A DNA stretch of 64,000 nt from positions 149,786-213,785 of the forward strand of contig NZ_LYST01000055.1 in assembly GCF_001693755.1 (NCBI RefSeq). The letters run 5' to 3'. The position numbers were made by a program, and so were the translations under genes. The stretch comes from Gilliamella sp. wkB171. GTDB lineage: Bacteria > Pseudomonadota > Gammaproteobacteria > Enterobacterales > Orbaceae. Within the stretch, counting starts at the first letter, position 1, and every line of letters starts with the position of its first letter. Shown here piece after piece: positions 9,858 to 20,024 of the stretch. The notes below the pieces were generated by a model, which saw only the letters and a program-made list of their open reading frames with translations, did no database searches and had not been told where the DNA came from.

Positions 9858-10613
9858 ATGGATCGCGTTATTTATACTGCTATGTCAGCAGCGAGTCAGA
9901 CACTGCATCAGCAGTCTATTACCGCCAATAATCTTGCTAATGTATCGACAGTAGGATTTCGAGCACAGCTAACAGCCATGAAAGCTGTGCCTATCATTGG
10001 CAATGATAGGCCAACAAGGACTATGGTTACCGCGACAACACCAACCTTTGATTCGCAAATGGGGACATTTAATTATACCGGACGTGATTTAGATGTTGCA
10101 TTGGCAAAAGATCATTGGTTGGCCGTGCAACTACCCGATGGTAGTGAAGCGTACACGCGTAATGGCGCTATCGAGATTGATGAAAATGGCACGCTTAAAG
10201 TACAAGGTTATCCATTACTTGGTGATAATGATGTATTAACTGTGCCCCAAGGTTCACAAGTTACTATTAGTTCTGATGGAACCTTATCAGCTTTGGGGGC
10301 TGGTGATAAGCCAACGACAATTGCACAAGTGGGTAAAATAAAAAAAGTACAACTTGAACGTAATGAAATTGTACGGGGTGATAATGGCTTGTTCCAATTA
10401 ACACAAGCAACACGCGATACCCGAGGCGCAGTTATGCAAGATAACCCTAATACCAAATTAATGTCAGGTGTTTTAGAGGGCAGTAATGTTAATCCAGTTA
10501 CTGCTATGGTTAATTTAATTAGCCACTCGCGTCAGTTTGAAATGCAGATGAAAGAGATTATGACGGCTGACGAAAATGCACAAAAAGCCAATCAAATTTT
10601 ATCATTAACTTAA
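9858..10613 (+). CDS. flgF: FlgF, proximal rod protein
   Basis: Rod protein of the FlgF/FlgG family, 251 residues. The N-terminus reads [20 protein letters not shown], typical of FlgF, followed by [15 protein letters not shown] and the C-terminal helix [25 protein letters not shown] ribosome binding site. It lies 14 bp after flgE and 20 bp before flgG. Confidence 0.97.
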   Translation: MDRVIYTAMSAASQTLHQQSITANNLANVSTVGFRAQLTAMKAVPIIGNDRPTRTMVTATTPTFDSQMGTFNYTGRDLDVALAKDHWLAVQLPDGSEAYTRNGAIEIDENGTLKVQGYPLLGDNDVLTVPQGSQVTISSDGTLSALGAGDKPTTIAQVGKIKKVQLERNEIVRGDNGLFQLTQATRDTRGAVMQDNPNTKLMSGVLEGSNVNPVTAMVNLISHSRQFEMQMKEIMTADENAQKANQILSLT

Positions 10614-10633
10614 ATGGAATAGGAAAAACAACC

Positions 10634-11416
10634 ATGATTAAATCATTATGGATAGCCAAAACAGGATTAACTGCCCAGCAAATGAATATGGATATTATTT
10701 CTAATAATTTGGCTAACGTTAGTACCGGTGGATTCAAACGGCAACGGGCTGTTTTTGAAGATTTGCTTTATCAAACCATTCGCCAGCCAGGTGCACAATC
10801 TTCAGAGCAAACCACCTTACCTTCTGGATTACAAATTGGTACAGGAGTAAGACCAGTTGCAACTGAACGTATTCATAGTCAAGGTAATTTAGAATTAACT
10901 GACAATAGCAGTGATATTGCTATTAATGGGCAGGGTTTCTTTCAAGTTTTAATGCCCGATGGCACGCAAGCTTATACGCGCAGTGGTGCTTTTCAAGTCA
11001 ATCAAAATGGACAGCTAGTGACCGCGGCCGGTTATGAAATTCAGCCAACAATCAATATTCCATCAAACGCAATTAAAATGACCGTAGGCCGTGATGGCGT
11101 TGTCAATGTCACGTTAGCTAATCAATCAACACAAGTGCAAGTCGGGCAGTTAACATTACACACTTTTATTAATGATACCGGGCTTGAAAGTGTTGGTGAA
11201 AACCTTTACCTCGAAACCGAAAGTTCTGGTGCACCAACTGAAAACACACCAGGATTAAATGGCGCAGGTTTGTTATATCAAGGTTATATAGAAACATCGA
11301 ATGTCAACGTTGCTGAAGAATTAGTTAACATGATTCAAGTGCAACGTGCTTATGAAATTAATAGTAAAGCTATTTCGGCCTCAGACCAAATGCTACAACG
11401 ATTAAATCAACTCTAA
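10634..11416 (+). CDS. flgG: FlgG, distal rod protein
   Basis: Main subunit of the distal rod, 260 residues as in E. coli. It has the typical start [20 protein letters not shown], the [20 protein letters not shown] segment and the C-terminal [17 protein letters not shown]. The FlgG-specific stretch after residue 45 ([13 protein letters not shown]) is present. It is co-transcribed with flgF and flgH. Confidence 0.98.
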   Translation: MIKSLWIAKTGLTAQQMNMDIISNNLANVSTGGFKRQRAVFEDLLYQTIRQPGAQSSEQTTLPSGLQIGTGVRPVATERIHSQGNLELTDNSSDIAINGQGFFQVLMPDGTQAYTRSGAFQVNQNGQLVTAAGYEIQPTINIPSNAIKMTVGRDGVVNVTLANQSTQVQVGQLTLHTFINDTGLESVGENLYLETESSGAPTENTPGLNGAGLLYQGYIETSNVNVAEELVNMIQVQRAYEINSKAISASDQMLQRLNQL

Positions 11417-11430
11417 ACAGTAATCATGCG

Positions 11431-12117
11431 ATGAACATAATGCGATATCTTGGTATTTTAACCGTATTTCTTTTGTTGGGTTGTGCCCAGTTACCTAAAA
11501 AACCTTTAGTTGAGGGCGAAACAAGCATTGAACCAATGCTGCCTGTAATAGGTAATTCAACCGGTTCGATTTATCAGTCTTCACAACCCACTAGTTTTGG
11601 TTATCAACCGATGTTTGAAGATCGTCGTCCTCGTAACATTGGTGATGTGTTAACTATTGTGTTACAAGAAAATGTAAGCGCCAGTAAAAGTTCATCAATC
11701 AATGCGGGGCGAAACGGTTCAACCGATTTAAGTGTCAAAGCCGTGCCGCAATTTCTTGATGGCCTAATTGGACGAGGCAAAGTTGATACTGATATTTCTG
11801 GCGCAAATGATTTTAAAGGGTCTGGCGGTGCGAATGCAAAAAACACCTTTAGCGGCACTATTACAGTGACGGTTCAAGATGTCATGGTCAATGGTAATTT
11901 AAAAGTCATTGGTGAAAAACAAATAGCTATCAATCAAGGCACCGAGTTTATTCGATTTTCAGGTGTGGTTAATCCAAGAACTATTAGTGGCAATAATACG
12001 GTTATTTCAACGCAAGTTGCTGATGCGCGTATTGAGTATGTCGGTAATGGTTACATTGACGAAGCTCAAACCATGGGTTGGTTGCAGCGTCTATTTTTTA
12101 ATTTTTCTCCATTTTAA
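11431..12117 (+). CDS. flgH: FlgH, L-ring lipoprotein
   Basis: Outer-membrane ring of the basal body, 228 residues. The lipoprotein signal is LTVFLLLGC, so Cys at about residue 18 should be lipidated. Family segments [17 protein letters not shown] and [20 protein letters not shown] are present, as is the C-terminal [12 protein letters not shown]. Its stop codon shares one base with the flgI ATG at 12117, so the two are probably translationally coupled. A second in-frame ATG lies at 11440. Confidence 0.97.
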   Translation: MNIMRYLGILTVFLLLGCAQLPKKPLVEGETSIEPMLPVIGNSTGSIYQSSQPTSFGYQPMFEDRRPRNIGDVLTIVLQENVSASKSSSINAGRNGSTDLSVKAVPQFLDGLIGRGKVDTDISGANDFKGSGGANAKNTFSGTITVTVQDVMVNGNLKVIGEKQIAINQGTEFIRFSGVVNPRTISGNNTVISTQVADARIEYVGNGYIDEAQTMGWLQRLFFNFSPF

Positions 12118-13238
12118 TGAGTATTGTTATGCTAAAAAATTTGCGTTTTATTCTCTGTTTTAGTTTGACAATGATCGTAGGTATGCCACTGAGTCATGCT
12201 GAGCGTATACGTGATTTAGTCTCTATTCAAGGTGTCAGAGAAAATGCTCTAGTGGGTTATGGTTTGGTTGTGGGGCTTGATGGTACTGGCGATCAAACAT
12301 CGCAAACCCCATTTACTATTCAAAGTATCACAAATATGCTTTCTCAACTCGGTATTACAGTGCCATCGGGCAGCAACATGCAACTAAAAAATGTGGCTGC
12401 GGTGATGGTAACAGCAAAATTACCTTCTTACGCCCGAGTAGGACAGCAAATTGATGTGGTGGTGTCCTCACTGGGTAATGCTAAAAGCTTACGAGGCGGA
12501 ACATTAATTATGACCCCTTTAAAAGGGGCAGATAATCAAGTCTATGCCATTGCACAGGGAAATCTATTTGTTGGCGGCATGGGCGCAAACAGTAAAAATA
12601 GCAGTGTGAGTATTAATCAAATGTCAGGCGCAACCATTCCTAATGGTGCGACAATTGAACGCGAATTGGCAACGCGATTAGATGAACAAAATACAATGTA
12701 TTTGCATCTAAACCATTTTGATTTTACCCAAGCGTTGAAAATTGCTGATGCGATTAATAAGTTACAAAAAAATACAGCGGTCGCTTTAGATGGGACTACT
12801 GTTAGCCTATCTATGCCCAAAGACAGTCAAGCAAGGGTAAAATTTTTATCACAAATTCAAAATTTGGAAATTGGTGTGACGCCAATTTCAGCTAAAGTGG
12901 TGATAAATACGCGAACCGGTGTTGTGGTGATGAATCAAAAAGTAAAATTAGATAATTGTGCAGTAGCACATGGTAACTTGTCTGTCGTGGTCAACAATAA
13001 ACTAAAAGTTAGTCAACCCAACACACCTTTAGCAGGCGGTGCAACTGCAGTTATCCCTGATGATCAAGTCAGTATAACGCAAGATGGTGGGGCACTACAT
13101 AATCTCGCTTCAGGTACAGATTTGAAACATGTGATTAATTCGCTAAATGTATTAGGCGCGACCCCGACCGAATTGATGTCAATACTGGAAGCATTAAAAA
13201 CCGCAGGCTGTTTGCATGCAGCATTAGAAACAATTTAA
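12117..13238 (+). CDS. flgI: FlgI, P-ring protein
   Basis: Periplasmic ring around the rod, 373 residues with a Sec signal peptide ([21 protein letters not shown]). The mature start [21 protein letters not shown] is family-defining, followed by GLDGTGDQT. The ATG at 12117 overlaps the flgH stop; 12129 is an alternative start just before the signal peptide and is equally plausible. It has two Cys codons near the C-terminus and a normal length. Confidence 0.97.
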   Translation: MSIVMLKNLRFILCFSLTMIVGMPLSHAERIRDLVSIQGVRENALVGYGLVVGLDGTGDQTSQTPFTIQSITNMLSQLGITVPSGSNMQLKNVAAVMVTAKLPSYARVGQQIDVVVSSLGNAKSLRGGTLIMTPLKGADNQVYAIAQGNLFVGGMGANSKNSSVSINQMSGATIPNGATIERELATRLDEQNTMYLHLNHFDFTQALKIADAINKLQKNTAVALDGTTVSLSMPKDSQARVKFLSQIQNLEIGVTPISAKVVINTRTGVVVMNQKVKLDNCAVAHGNLSVVVNNKLKVSQPNTPLAGGATAVIPDDQVSITQDGGALHNLASGTDLKHVINSLNVLGATPTELMSILEALKTAGCLHAALETI

Positions 13239-13253
13239 GTTTGAAAATTGAAG

Positions 13254-14279
13254 ATGAATAATAAAATAGGTCAGTCTTTTAATCGTTTTGCTTATGATTT
13301 ATCGAGTTTGCATCATTTAAAACGAAATGTGACAACGGGGGCAAATGGTAGTATCAAGCAAGTTGCTGAACAATTTGAAACACTTTTTATTAATATGATG
13401 ATGCAATCAATGCGTAAAGCAGTACCGGAGGGTGGCTTATTTACCAGTGCAGCCACTCAACTGTTTACTTCGATGTTTGATCAGCAAATAGCACAACAAT
13501 CCGCAGGTAAAGGATTGGGATTAGCCAATATGCTAACTCAACAATTAGCCAAGTCTTCGTCTGATTCAGCCAAGATTAACATGCAGTCTAATAGCAATAA
13601 TAAACAACCTAATTTAAAATTGGCTCAATCTTTATTTTCTGAAAATACTTCGCATCTTTCACCTCAAGCATTGGGGCAAATGCTCTATCATCAACATAAG
13701 ACAGACAATGCATCACAACTTAAGTCAAATGAGTTAGCTTTTAACACTTCGCGTCAAGATCTTGATGCTGATCATGTTACGACCTTCGTGCAACAGTGGC
13801 TTAAACCCGCTAAGCAAGCATCGGGGGTTTCTGGTATTCCTTATGAAGTTATAATTGCACAAGCAGCATTAGAAACAGGCTGGGGACAAAAGGAAATTAA
13901 AACAGAAGATAATGCCACTAGCCACAATTATTTTGGGATTAAAGCAACGCCTGCTTGGAAAGGTAGTTCAACGCGCTTAACCACTCAAGAATTTGTGAAT
14001 AATCGGATGATAAAAATTCAGGATGAATTCAAAGTTTATAACAGTAAACAACATGCATTGACTGATTATCTCAATTTATTAACTAAAAGCCCTCGTTATC
14101 GTGCTGTGGTTAATGCGCCTGATGCTCGCTCCGCTGCTAAAGCATTACAAGCGGCAAATTATGCCACCGATCCAAACTATAGTGATAAACTAATTCAAAT
14201 TATTGGTCGTATTGAGCAAATTGCCGCAACAATACCATCAATATCGACAAGTGGTTTTAAACAAATCGCTTTTAACTAA
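13254..14279 (+). CDS. flgJ: FlgJ, rod cap and peptidoglycan hydrolase
   Basis: Two-domain protein, 341 residues from the ATG at 13254 (a TTG at 13248 is also in frame but less likely). The N-terminal rod-cap domain shows QFETLFINMMMQSMRKAVPE and TSMFDQQIAQQSAGKGLGLA. After a polar linker the C-terminal glucosaminidase domain has IAQAALETGWGQKE, containing the catalytic Glu, then NYFGIKA. It opens a passage for the rod through murein. The last 95 bp of the gene form the start of a three-copy tandem repeat that extends past the stop. Confidence 0.97.
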   Translation: MNNKIGQSFNRFAYDLSSLHHLKRNVTTGANGSIKQVAEQFETLFINMMMQSMRKAVPEGGLFTSAATQLFTSMFDQQIAQQSAGKGLGLANMLTQQLAKSSSDSAKINMQSNSNNKQPNLKLAQSLFSENTSHLSPQALGQMLYHQHKTDNASQLKSNELAFNTSRQDLDADHVTTFVQQWLKPAKQASGVSGIPYEVIIAQAALETGWGQKEIKTEDNATSHNYFGIKATPAWKGSSTRLTTQEFVNNRMIKIQDEFKVYNSKQHALTDYLNLLTKSPRYRAVVNAPDARSAAKALQAANYATDPNYSDKLIQIIGRIEQIAATIPSISTSGFKQIAFN

Positions 14280-14316
14280 GCGCACCTTGGTTGTTGACGC
14301 GCGTTGCTATTATCAA

Positions 14317-14338
14317 AAAGGCGGGTAAACCCGCCTTT
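14317..14338. terminator. Terminator, repeat copy 1 (flgJ operon end)
   Basis: 9-bp stem AAAGGCGGG/CCCGCCTTT with TAAA loop, followed by AATTTTT on the plus strand; the minus side also has a T-run, so it should work in both directions between convergent flgJ and flgL. Confidence 0.88.
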
Positions 14339-14519
14339 AATTTTTAGAGATGTCTTACTGATGATAGTTGCAACAAGTATCATCGCAATAAACTAATTCA
14401 AATTATTGGTCGTATTGAGCAAATTGCCGCAACAATACCATCGATATCCACAAGTGGTTTTAAACAAATTGCTTTTAACTAAGCGCACTTTGGTTATTGA
14501 CGCGAGTTGCTATAATCAA

Positions 14520-14541
14520 AAAGGCGGGTAAACCCGCCTTT
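14520..14541. terminator. Terminator, repeat copy 2
   Basis: Same stem and loop as copy 1, 203 bp downstream, followed by AATTTTT. Confidence 0.85.
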
Positions 14542-14723
14542 AATTTTTCAAATATGTCTTACTGATGATGGTTGCGACAAGTATCATCGCGATAAACTAA
14601 TTCAAATTATTGGTCGTATTGAGCAAATTGCCGCAACAATACCATCAATATCGACAAGTGGTTTTAAACCAATCGCTTTTAACTAAGCACACTTTGGTTG
14701 TTGACGCGCGTTGCTATAATCAA

Positions 14724-14745
14724 AAAGGCGGGTAAACCCGCCTTT
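14724..14745. terminator. Terminator, repeat copy 3 (flgL end)
   Basis: Same stem and loop, 204 bp after copy 2. It is the copy nearest to flgL and the first that flgKL transcripts would meet; on the minus strand the hairpin is followed by TTGAT after a T-rich stem. Confidence 0.85.
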
Positions 14746-14809
14746 AATTTTTCAGATATATCTTACTGATGATGGTTGCAACAAAAGTACAACTATTAAA
14801 AATAGTTAA

Positions 14810-15757
14810 TTACTTCATTTGAAATAAAGACATACTTTGCATATTCATAAAAGTATATTGTGCAGCTTGTAAATTTGCCTGTAACATTACATAATCTGAA
14901 ATTGCTTCATACCAGTCGACATCTTCAATTTGACTGATCTGGGTTTCAAATTCAATATCTAAGCTGTCACCTAAAGCGGATAATCTTTCTACTTCTGCTA
15001 ATACTGTTCCGCCAGCCGCTCTTAATGTTGATATGTTATCAAAAGCATTATCAATCCCTAAACTCGCTTGAGTTAATCCTGCTCGAAATTGCTCAATGGC
15101 ATCTTCATCGTTATCATCTAACTTCATATTTAATGCATCAAGCGCATAATCCAGGCTGGCAAAGATATCGCTTGGCGCATCAGGTTGGTTTGGATTGGTG
15201 CCACTCATAAAGGTTTGTGCACCAGTAAAACTGAGTGAAACTTCGCGCGTTTCATCAATCAAAACGTTAATTTGTGATGTTCCACCCACATAATTGACTT
15301 TACCTGATTCGTCGACAACAAATGGTGGCGTGTCGTTTTTATTACCGGCAAATAAATAGTTACCATTGGTATCTTTAGCATTGGCTAATGAAATAAGTTG
15401 ATCTTTTAATCCTTGTAATTTATTGGCAAGATCTTGGCGGTTTTCGTCATTTAACGTTTCGTTTCCGGCATAAACTAACGTTTCTTGAATGGTTTGAATG
15501 ACGGTATTAACTTCTTTTAAGATGGTATCTTGTCGGCTTAATGATTTATCAACACTTTCGCGTGCTGCTTGGAATTGATCGTTCTTCGATTGTGCTTGTT
15601 TAAGTATCAGTGCTTGTGATGCCCCCATCGGATCATCAGACGGTGATAAAATTTTCTTACCTGTGGCTAAATGTAATCCAGATTTTTGCCATTTATTGTT
15701 AGTATTTAAAATACTATTTAAATTTTTTTGATACATTGAATTAGTACTAATTCGCAT
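14810..15757 (-). CDS. flgL: FlgL, hook-filament junction protein (HAP3)
   Basis: Second junction protein between hook and filament, 315 residues. The N-terminus MRISTNSMYQKNLNSILNTN and the D0/D1 helix (LILKQAQSKNDQFQAARESV) are typical, with the C-terminal helix reading DYVMLQANLQAAQYTFMNMQ. It lies 15 bp after flgK and is exported with the chaperone FlgN. Confidence 0.97.
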   Translation of the reverse strand: MRISTNSMYQKNLNSILNTNNKWQKSGLHLATGKKILSPSDDPMGASQALILKQAQSKNDQFQAARESVDKSLSRQDTILKEVNTVIQTIQETLVYAGNETLNDENRQDLANKLQGLKDQLISLANAKDTNGNYLFAGNKNDTPPFVVDESGKVNYVGGTSQINVLIDETREVSLSFTGAQTFMSGTNPNQPDAPSDIFASLDYALDALNMKLDDNDEDAIEQFRAGLTQASLGIDNAFDNISTLRAAGGTVLAEVERLSALGDSLDIEFETQISQIEDVDWYEAISDYVMLQANLQAAQYTFMNMQSMSLFQMK

Positions 15758-15772
15758 TATTAAACCCTTTTA

Positions 15773-17416
15773 TCAATTAGCCAAACCTAAGATAGTATCG
15801 AATAGTGTTGTTGCAGCATCAATTACTTTTGCGTTCGCTTGATAATACTGCATATAAACCTGCATCGAAATATACTCTTCTTCAATATTAACCCCTGATA
15901 TAGATTGATTTTGTTCATAAATCTGATCTGTAATATTTTGGTTGGATTGCAGAGAAATTTTGGCAGTATGCGTTTCACTGCCAATATAACTTACTAAGGT
16001 GTTGTAAGCGCTGTTTAATGTTTTGGTGCCATTAATTAATTTTTCATTTTGTATCTCTAAAAATTTTGCCACATTACGATTGTCACCAGCACCGTTTTCA
16101 TCATCGGCAAGCCCAGTAGCAAGTTGATTAACATCTTTTACCAACAATTGTAATGATGAAGCAATATTAGCAACTGGTTTAAGCATAAACGAATCGCCAT
16201 TAACTGGTGTACCTGTGATTTTTATTGATAAACCATCAAAGTTTAATGCACCATTCTCAACTTGAGGCGTGATTTGCTGATTGTCAGATAATCGCGTTAC
16301 TATCCAATCACTACCATTAAATTCGATTTTATAATCAGACGCTTTAACATCCTTAACTGATTGATAATCAATGGTTACCGCGGCATTTCCCTGATTTTTA
16401 ATATTGGCGATACTGCTAGGTGCGTTGTAATCAAATAACTTTTCGCCAGCATTACCATTGATATCAACACCTGACATATGGACTTGATTAAATCTTTCAG
16501 CCAAATTCAATGCAATTAAACCTAATTGATTACGTGCTTCTAGGAGTGGTCCATCACGAGAAGTTAATAATCCATTTAATCGGCCTGATGTGATATGTTG
16601 ACTTGTGAGTTCTTGAGTCGCACCAGAAGGATGAGTGTAAATAATTGTATTTAAAGAAGGGTCATCTGTTGAAGGTTGTACTGATAGTTGATTAACTGAT
16701 GCACCTTGTACTAAATTTAAACCATTACTAAGCGAAATATTATATTGACCATTTTGTTCGGTGACAGTGATGCCGATAATTTCACTTAATTCATTGACTA
16801 GCTGATCGCGCTCATCAAGCAGCGCATTAGGTTGGTTTGCTTCACCCACAGTCTGTAGTTTTGAAATTTTTTGATTTAGTTCTGCAATTTGTTTGGTATA
16901 AGCGTTGATTTGATTAACGTTATTGCTTAGTTCAGTATTAATATTGGCAATTTGATTTTTTAAATTTAATTCGGTTTTATTAAATTGATTTACTAGTGAA
17001 GTGAGATCGCTAATCACCGTTTGCTTAGTTGCAGCGTCAGCGGCATTTGATGAAAGTTTATTTAAGCTAGAAAATAAATTATTGAGCTGTGATGCAATAC
17101 TATTTTCATTTTCAGCTAATAAATTATCCACTTTAGATAATTCATTGTAATACGCTTTTATTGAACCATTTTGTGACTGTGCTTGGCGTAATTGTCCAAC
17201 AACAAATCCATTAAAGGCTCGATTAACAGCACTGACGCACACACCATTACCAACAAAACCAAAACCATATTTAGTACTATTTGCTTGGCTTAAAATTTGT
17301 TGTTGACGATTATAACCCGTAGTATGCGCATTACTGATATTATTGCTTATAACATTAAGCATATTTTGTGCTGCATTTAATCCACTAATACCAGTATTCA
17401 TCAATGAATTTGACAT
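15773..17416 (-). CDS. flgK: FlgK, hook-filament junction protein (HAP1)
   Basis: First junction protein, 547 residues from the ATG at 17416, which has GGAG five bases upstream; a TTG at 17428 would overlap that ribosome binding site and is rejected. N-terminal motif LMNTGISGLNAAQNMLNVIS with SNNISNAHTTGYNRQQ, and C-terminal GVNIEEEYISMQVYMQYYQA, place it firmly. The sigma-28 promoter at 17477-17503 makes flgKL a late unit. Confidence 0.97.
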   Translation of the reverse strand: MSNSLMNTGISGLNAAQNMLNVISNNISNAHTTGYNRQQQILSQANSTKYGFGFVGNGVCVSAVNRAFNGFVVGQLRQAQSQNGSIKAYYNELSKVDNLLAENENSIASQLNNLFSSLNKLSSNAADAATKQTVISDLTSLVNQFNKTELNLKNQIANINTELSNNVNQINAYTKQIAELNQKISKLQTVGEANQPNALLDERDQLVNELSEIIGITVTEQNGQYNISLSNGLNLVQGASVNQLSVQPSTDDPSLNTIIYTHPSGATQELTSQHITSGRLNGLLTSRDGPLLEARNQLGLIALNLAERFNQVHMSGVDINGNAGEKLFDYNAPSSIANIKNQGNAAVTIDYQSVKDVKASDYKIEFNGSDWIVTRLSDNQQITPQVENGALNFDGLSIKITGTPVNGDSFMLKPVANIASSLQLLVKDVNQLATGLADDENGAGDNRNVAKFLEIQNEKLINGTKTLNSAYNTLVSYIGSETHTAKISLQSNQNITDQIYEQNQSISGVNIEEEYISMQVYMQYYQANAKVIDAATTLFDTILGLAN

Positions 17417-17476
17417 AAAAACTCCCAAATATAGTGTTAGTTAGTCACGCAATAATTAACTAAACGAATATTGTCT

Positions 17477-17503
17477 ATATCGGATTAATTGCTAAAAACT
17501 TTA
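17477..17503 (-). promoter_or_regulatory. Sigma-28 promoter of flgKL
   Basis: Minus strand: TAAAGTTT (17496-17503), 11-nt spacer, TCCGATAT (17477-17484). The -35 is a perfect match, and the -10 differs at two positions. It lies about 60 bp upstream of the flgK ATG. Confidence 0.87.
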
Positions 17504-17559
17504 ATTATTTTTTGCAAAATTAAACACCGCTGATTTTTGGTAAAACTTTTTATGTTGCA

Positions 17560-18456
17560 TCACTCGGATTGAATTTTTTGTGATTGTTTTAAAAAATCAA
17601 TACCAGTCATATTATTTTCATCTTCAATATATTGTTGTGCTGATTTATTTAAGATTAAAATACTAATACGACGATTGGCATCATTACTGTAATTTGGTTT
17701 ATTTAAGCTTACGGTATCAGCCAATCCAATAATACGAATAATTTTGTTTGAATCTAAGCCACCGGCAATCAGTTCTCTTCTTGATGAATTTGCTCTGTCA
17801 GCGGATAACTCCCAGTTACTGTAACCTCGATCACCTGTAATATACTGGCGTTCATCGGTGTGGCCTGATAACGTAATTTTGTTAGGTAGTGAATTAATGA
17901 TTGGTGCTAATGCATTTAAAATTTCTTGCATGTTAGGGTGAATGACAGCACTGCCGACATCAAACATGGGCTTATCATCGCTGGCCAAAATTTGGATTCG
18001 TAATCCCATTTCAGTCAATTCTATAATTAAATTTGCCGCTAATTTTTTAAGTCGTGGATCGAGTTCAAATACTTCATTAATTTTGCGTGCGGTTTCTATT
18101 AACTGTAATTTTTCGACCTGTTTTTTCTCAGAATCAGTAAGGTCTTGTTGCAAGGTGGTATTGTTTTCTTCCCCTATTTTTTTATGAAAATCATCACCAC
18201 CGCCAGGTATTGGACTTTCACTATCACTGAGGTTTTTTCCGCCATTTTGTCCCAGTATTAAAGGGGTTCTAAAATATTCAGCAATGCCTTGTAATTCTTG
18301 AGGGCTAGCTTTAGCAATTAACCACATGACCAAAAATAGCGCCATCATAGCGGTCATAAAGTCGGCATAGGCGATTTTCCAAGAACCACCATGATGCCCA
18401 CCACTATGCCCCGATTTTTTTTTAGAGATAATTATTTTTACTGAGTTGTTTTTCAT
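17560..18456 (-). CDS. motB: MotB, stator protein
   Basis: Peptidoglycan-anchored half of the proton-driven stator, 298 residues. After a basic N-terminus (GHSGGHHGGSWKIAYADFM) comes one membrane segment with the proton-binding Asp at residue 32 (YADFMTAMMALFLVMW). The OmpA-like domain shows NKITLSGHTDERQY and the NWELSADRANSSRR motif. Start overlaps the motA stop by 4 bp, so the two are translationally coupled. Confidence 0.98.
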   Translation of the reverse strand: MKNNSVKIIISKKKSGHSGGHHGGSWKIAYADFMTAMMALFLVMWLIAKASPQELQGIAEYFRTPLILGQNGGKNLSDSESPIPGGGDDFHKKIGEENNTTLQQDLTDSEKKQVEKLQLIETARKINEVFELDPRLKKLAANLIIELTEMGLRIQILASDDKPMFDVGSAVIHPNMQEILNALAPIINSLPNKITLSGHTDERQYITGDRGYSNWELSADRANSSRRELIAGGLDSNKIIRIIGLADTVSLNKPNYSNDANRRISILILNKSAQQYIEDENNMTGIDFLKQSQKIQSE

Positions 18457-19343
18457 TGTTCACTGTTTTCTGTTTGCTGAGTATTTTTTTCTTTGATTTC
18501 TTGTAGGTATTTTTCTAATTCAAAGAAAGAAGGTCTTTCATGAGAAAATATGGTTTTACGTCCAAATTCAATACAAATTTGGGGGGCATAGTCATGCATA
18601 CTTGCAATTAATATCACTTTGATACATTCCAAGATTTTTACACTGTCGGCGTTCTTTTGTCTTAAAAGTGCAGCTAAAGGCGAAACAAAACCATAGGCGA
18701 GCAATATACCTAAAAACGTTCCTACCATCGCGTGAGCAATTAATTCTCCTAACTCGCTCGCCGGCCTGTCAGCTTGTGCTAACGTATTAATAACCCCCAT
18801 AACGGCTGCAACGATACCAAATGCGGGTAAGCCATCGCCTACACTTGAAATGGCATCGACAGGTTTTTCTAATTCATGTAACTTGGTTTCAATTTCTTCA
18901 TTCATTAATGCTTCAATTTCGTACACTTCCATGTTGCCACTAATCATTAATCGTAAATAGTCCGTTATAAAATCACAGATTTGAGGATTAGCTAAAATAA
19001 GTGGATAAGCTTTAAATAGTTCACTTTCTTTGGGGTTATCAATATCAGCCTCGATAGATAATCCCCCATTTTGGCGAACTTTAGTTAAAATGGTGTACAT
19101 TAAATTAATCAGGGTTAAGTACAATGTTTTGTTATATTTTGATGTCTTAAATAATTGACCTAACGATTTAAGGGTAGCGAGAATGATTTTTTTTTCATTA
19201 CTGACAATAAACGCGCCGATAGCCGTTCCGCCGATAATTAGAAATTCTAACGGTTGAAAAAGTACGGCTAAATACCCTCCACTAAGTACATACCCAACTA
19301 GGGCAGAAGCGATAACAACGATATATCCTACAATGATGAGCAT
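18453..19343 (-). CDS. motA: MotA, stator protein
   Basis: Four-TM stator subunit, 296 residues as usual. Family segments include GGYLAVLFQPLEFLIIGGTA at the N-terminus, the cytoplasmic charged loop, and GLPAFGIVAAVMGVINTLAQ with the conserved proline region. The gene is only 63 bp after flhC, and no sigma-28 element is visible in that gap, unlike the known late motAB promoter of E. coli. Confidence 0.98.
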   Translation of the reverse strand: MLIIVGYIVVIASALVGYVLSGGYLAVLFQPLEFLIIGGTAIGAFIVSNEKKIILATLKSLGQLFKTSKYNKTLYLTLINLMYTILTKVRQNGGLSIEADIDNPKESELFKAYPLILANPQICDFITDYLRLMISGNMEVYEIEALMNEEIETKLHELEKPVDAISSVGDGLPAFGIVAAVMGVINTLAQADRPASELGELIAHAMVGTFLGILLAYGFVSPLAALLRQKNADSVKILECIKVILIASMHDYAPQICIEFGRKTIFSHERPSFFELEKYLQEIKEKNTQQTENSEQ

Positions 19344-19406
19344 TGGCTTTCCTTTTTCTCCATAAACTGATCGTGATTAAATATGCTTATTTTTTATAAT
19401 GTTGAT

Positions 19407-20012
19407 TTAAGCAGTCATTTGTTTTGCAATAATCGAATTAAAACCATTAGGTATTGATAATACTTGTAAGCATTTTGCATGGTTTTCTTTCTGTGTTTTG
19501 TTATTTTTTTCTGCCCTTGATGGTGGCTGGCATAAACTACAAATAAAACTATTATGCGGTTGATAAGCATGGGTAATAAATCGCCCTTTACACGCTTTGC
19601 AGCATGATTGTTGCATTACATTGCTTTCAACAAATTTGACCAAGATCCAAGCTCTGGTAAGTCCTAAAACCGGCTCTTCATTATAAGACGAGGGACATTG
19701 CTCTAAGTACAGTTGGTAGGCTTTTAGAATCGATTGAATGCCAGGTTTAGTACCATGTTTAACCAAAAAGTGATAAGCATTATAAAAAATACTAGAGTGA
19801 ATATTGGGTTCCCATGTCATAAACCAGGTGGTTGAAAAGGGTAATAATCCTTTAGGCGGTGGACAACCTTGGATCTCTTTATATAATTTGATTAATTTAC
19901 CACGACTTAAATTGGTTTCGCTTTCCAGCATCTGAATCCTAGCGCCTAGCGAAATTAGTCGGATAGCTAGTTGAACTTCCTTATATTTTTGAATAATACT
20001 TGTGCATCTCAT
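19407..20012 (-). CDS. flhC: FlhC, flagellar master activator subunit
   Basis: With FlhD forms the heteromeric activator of early flagellar promoters. It has 201 residues. Strong blocks are [20 protein letters not shown] and [20 protein letters not shown]. The zinc site is intact: CKAC and CSLC pairs about 20 residues apart (residues about 137-162), followed by QPPSRA. Gap to flhD is 12 bp. Confidence 0.97.
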   Translation of the reverse strand: MRCTSIIQKYKEVQLAIRLISLGARIQMLESETNLSRGKLIKLYKEIQGCPPPKGLLPFSTTWFMTWEPNIHSSIFYNAYHFLVKHGTKPGIQSILKAYQLYLEQCPSSYNEEPVLGLTRAWILVKFVESNVMQQSCCKACKGRFITHAYQPHNSFICSLCQPPSRAEKNNKTQKENHAKCLQVLSIPNGFNSIIAKQMTA

Positions 20013-20024
20013 CCTAATTTCCTA

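Larger units (their letters stand above)
14185..14784 (+). repeat. Three tandem copies (about 204 bp) of the flgJ 3' end plus terminator
   Basis: Units start at 14185 (inside flgJ), 14388 and 14592, spaced 203 and 204 bp; the third stops matching at about 14784. Each unit carries the last 31 codons of flgJ including its stop, about 30 bp of spacer, a strong hairpin and about 50 bp of tail. Copies differ by scattered substitutions. Copies 2 and 3 have no start codon in the flgJ frame, so they are untranslated fragments. They fill the whole 530-bp gap between the convergent flgJ and flgL. Confidence 0.93.

Noticed and set aside
14388..14784. Extra flgJ-like genes after flgJ
   Set aside because: Only the last 31 codons are copied, with an upstream in-frame stop and no start codon, so no protein is expected.
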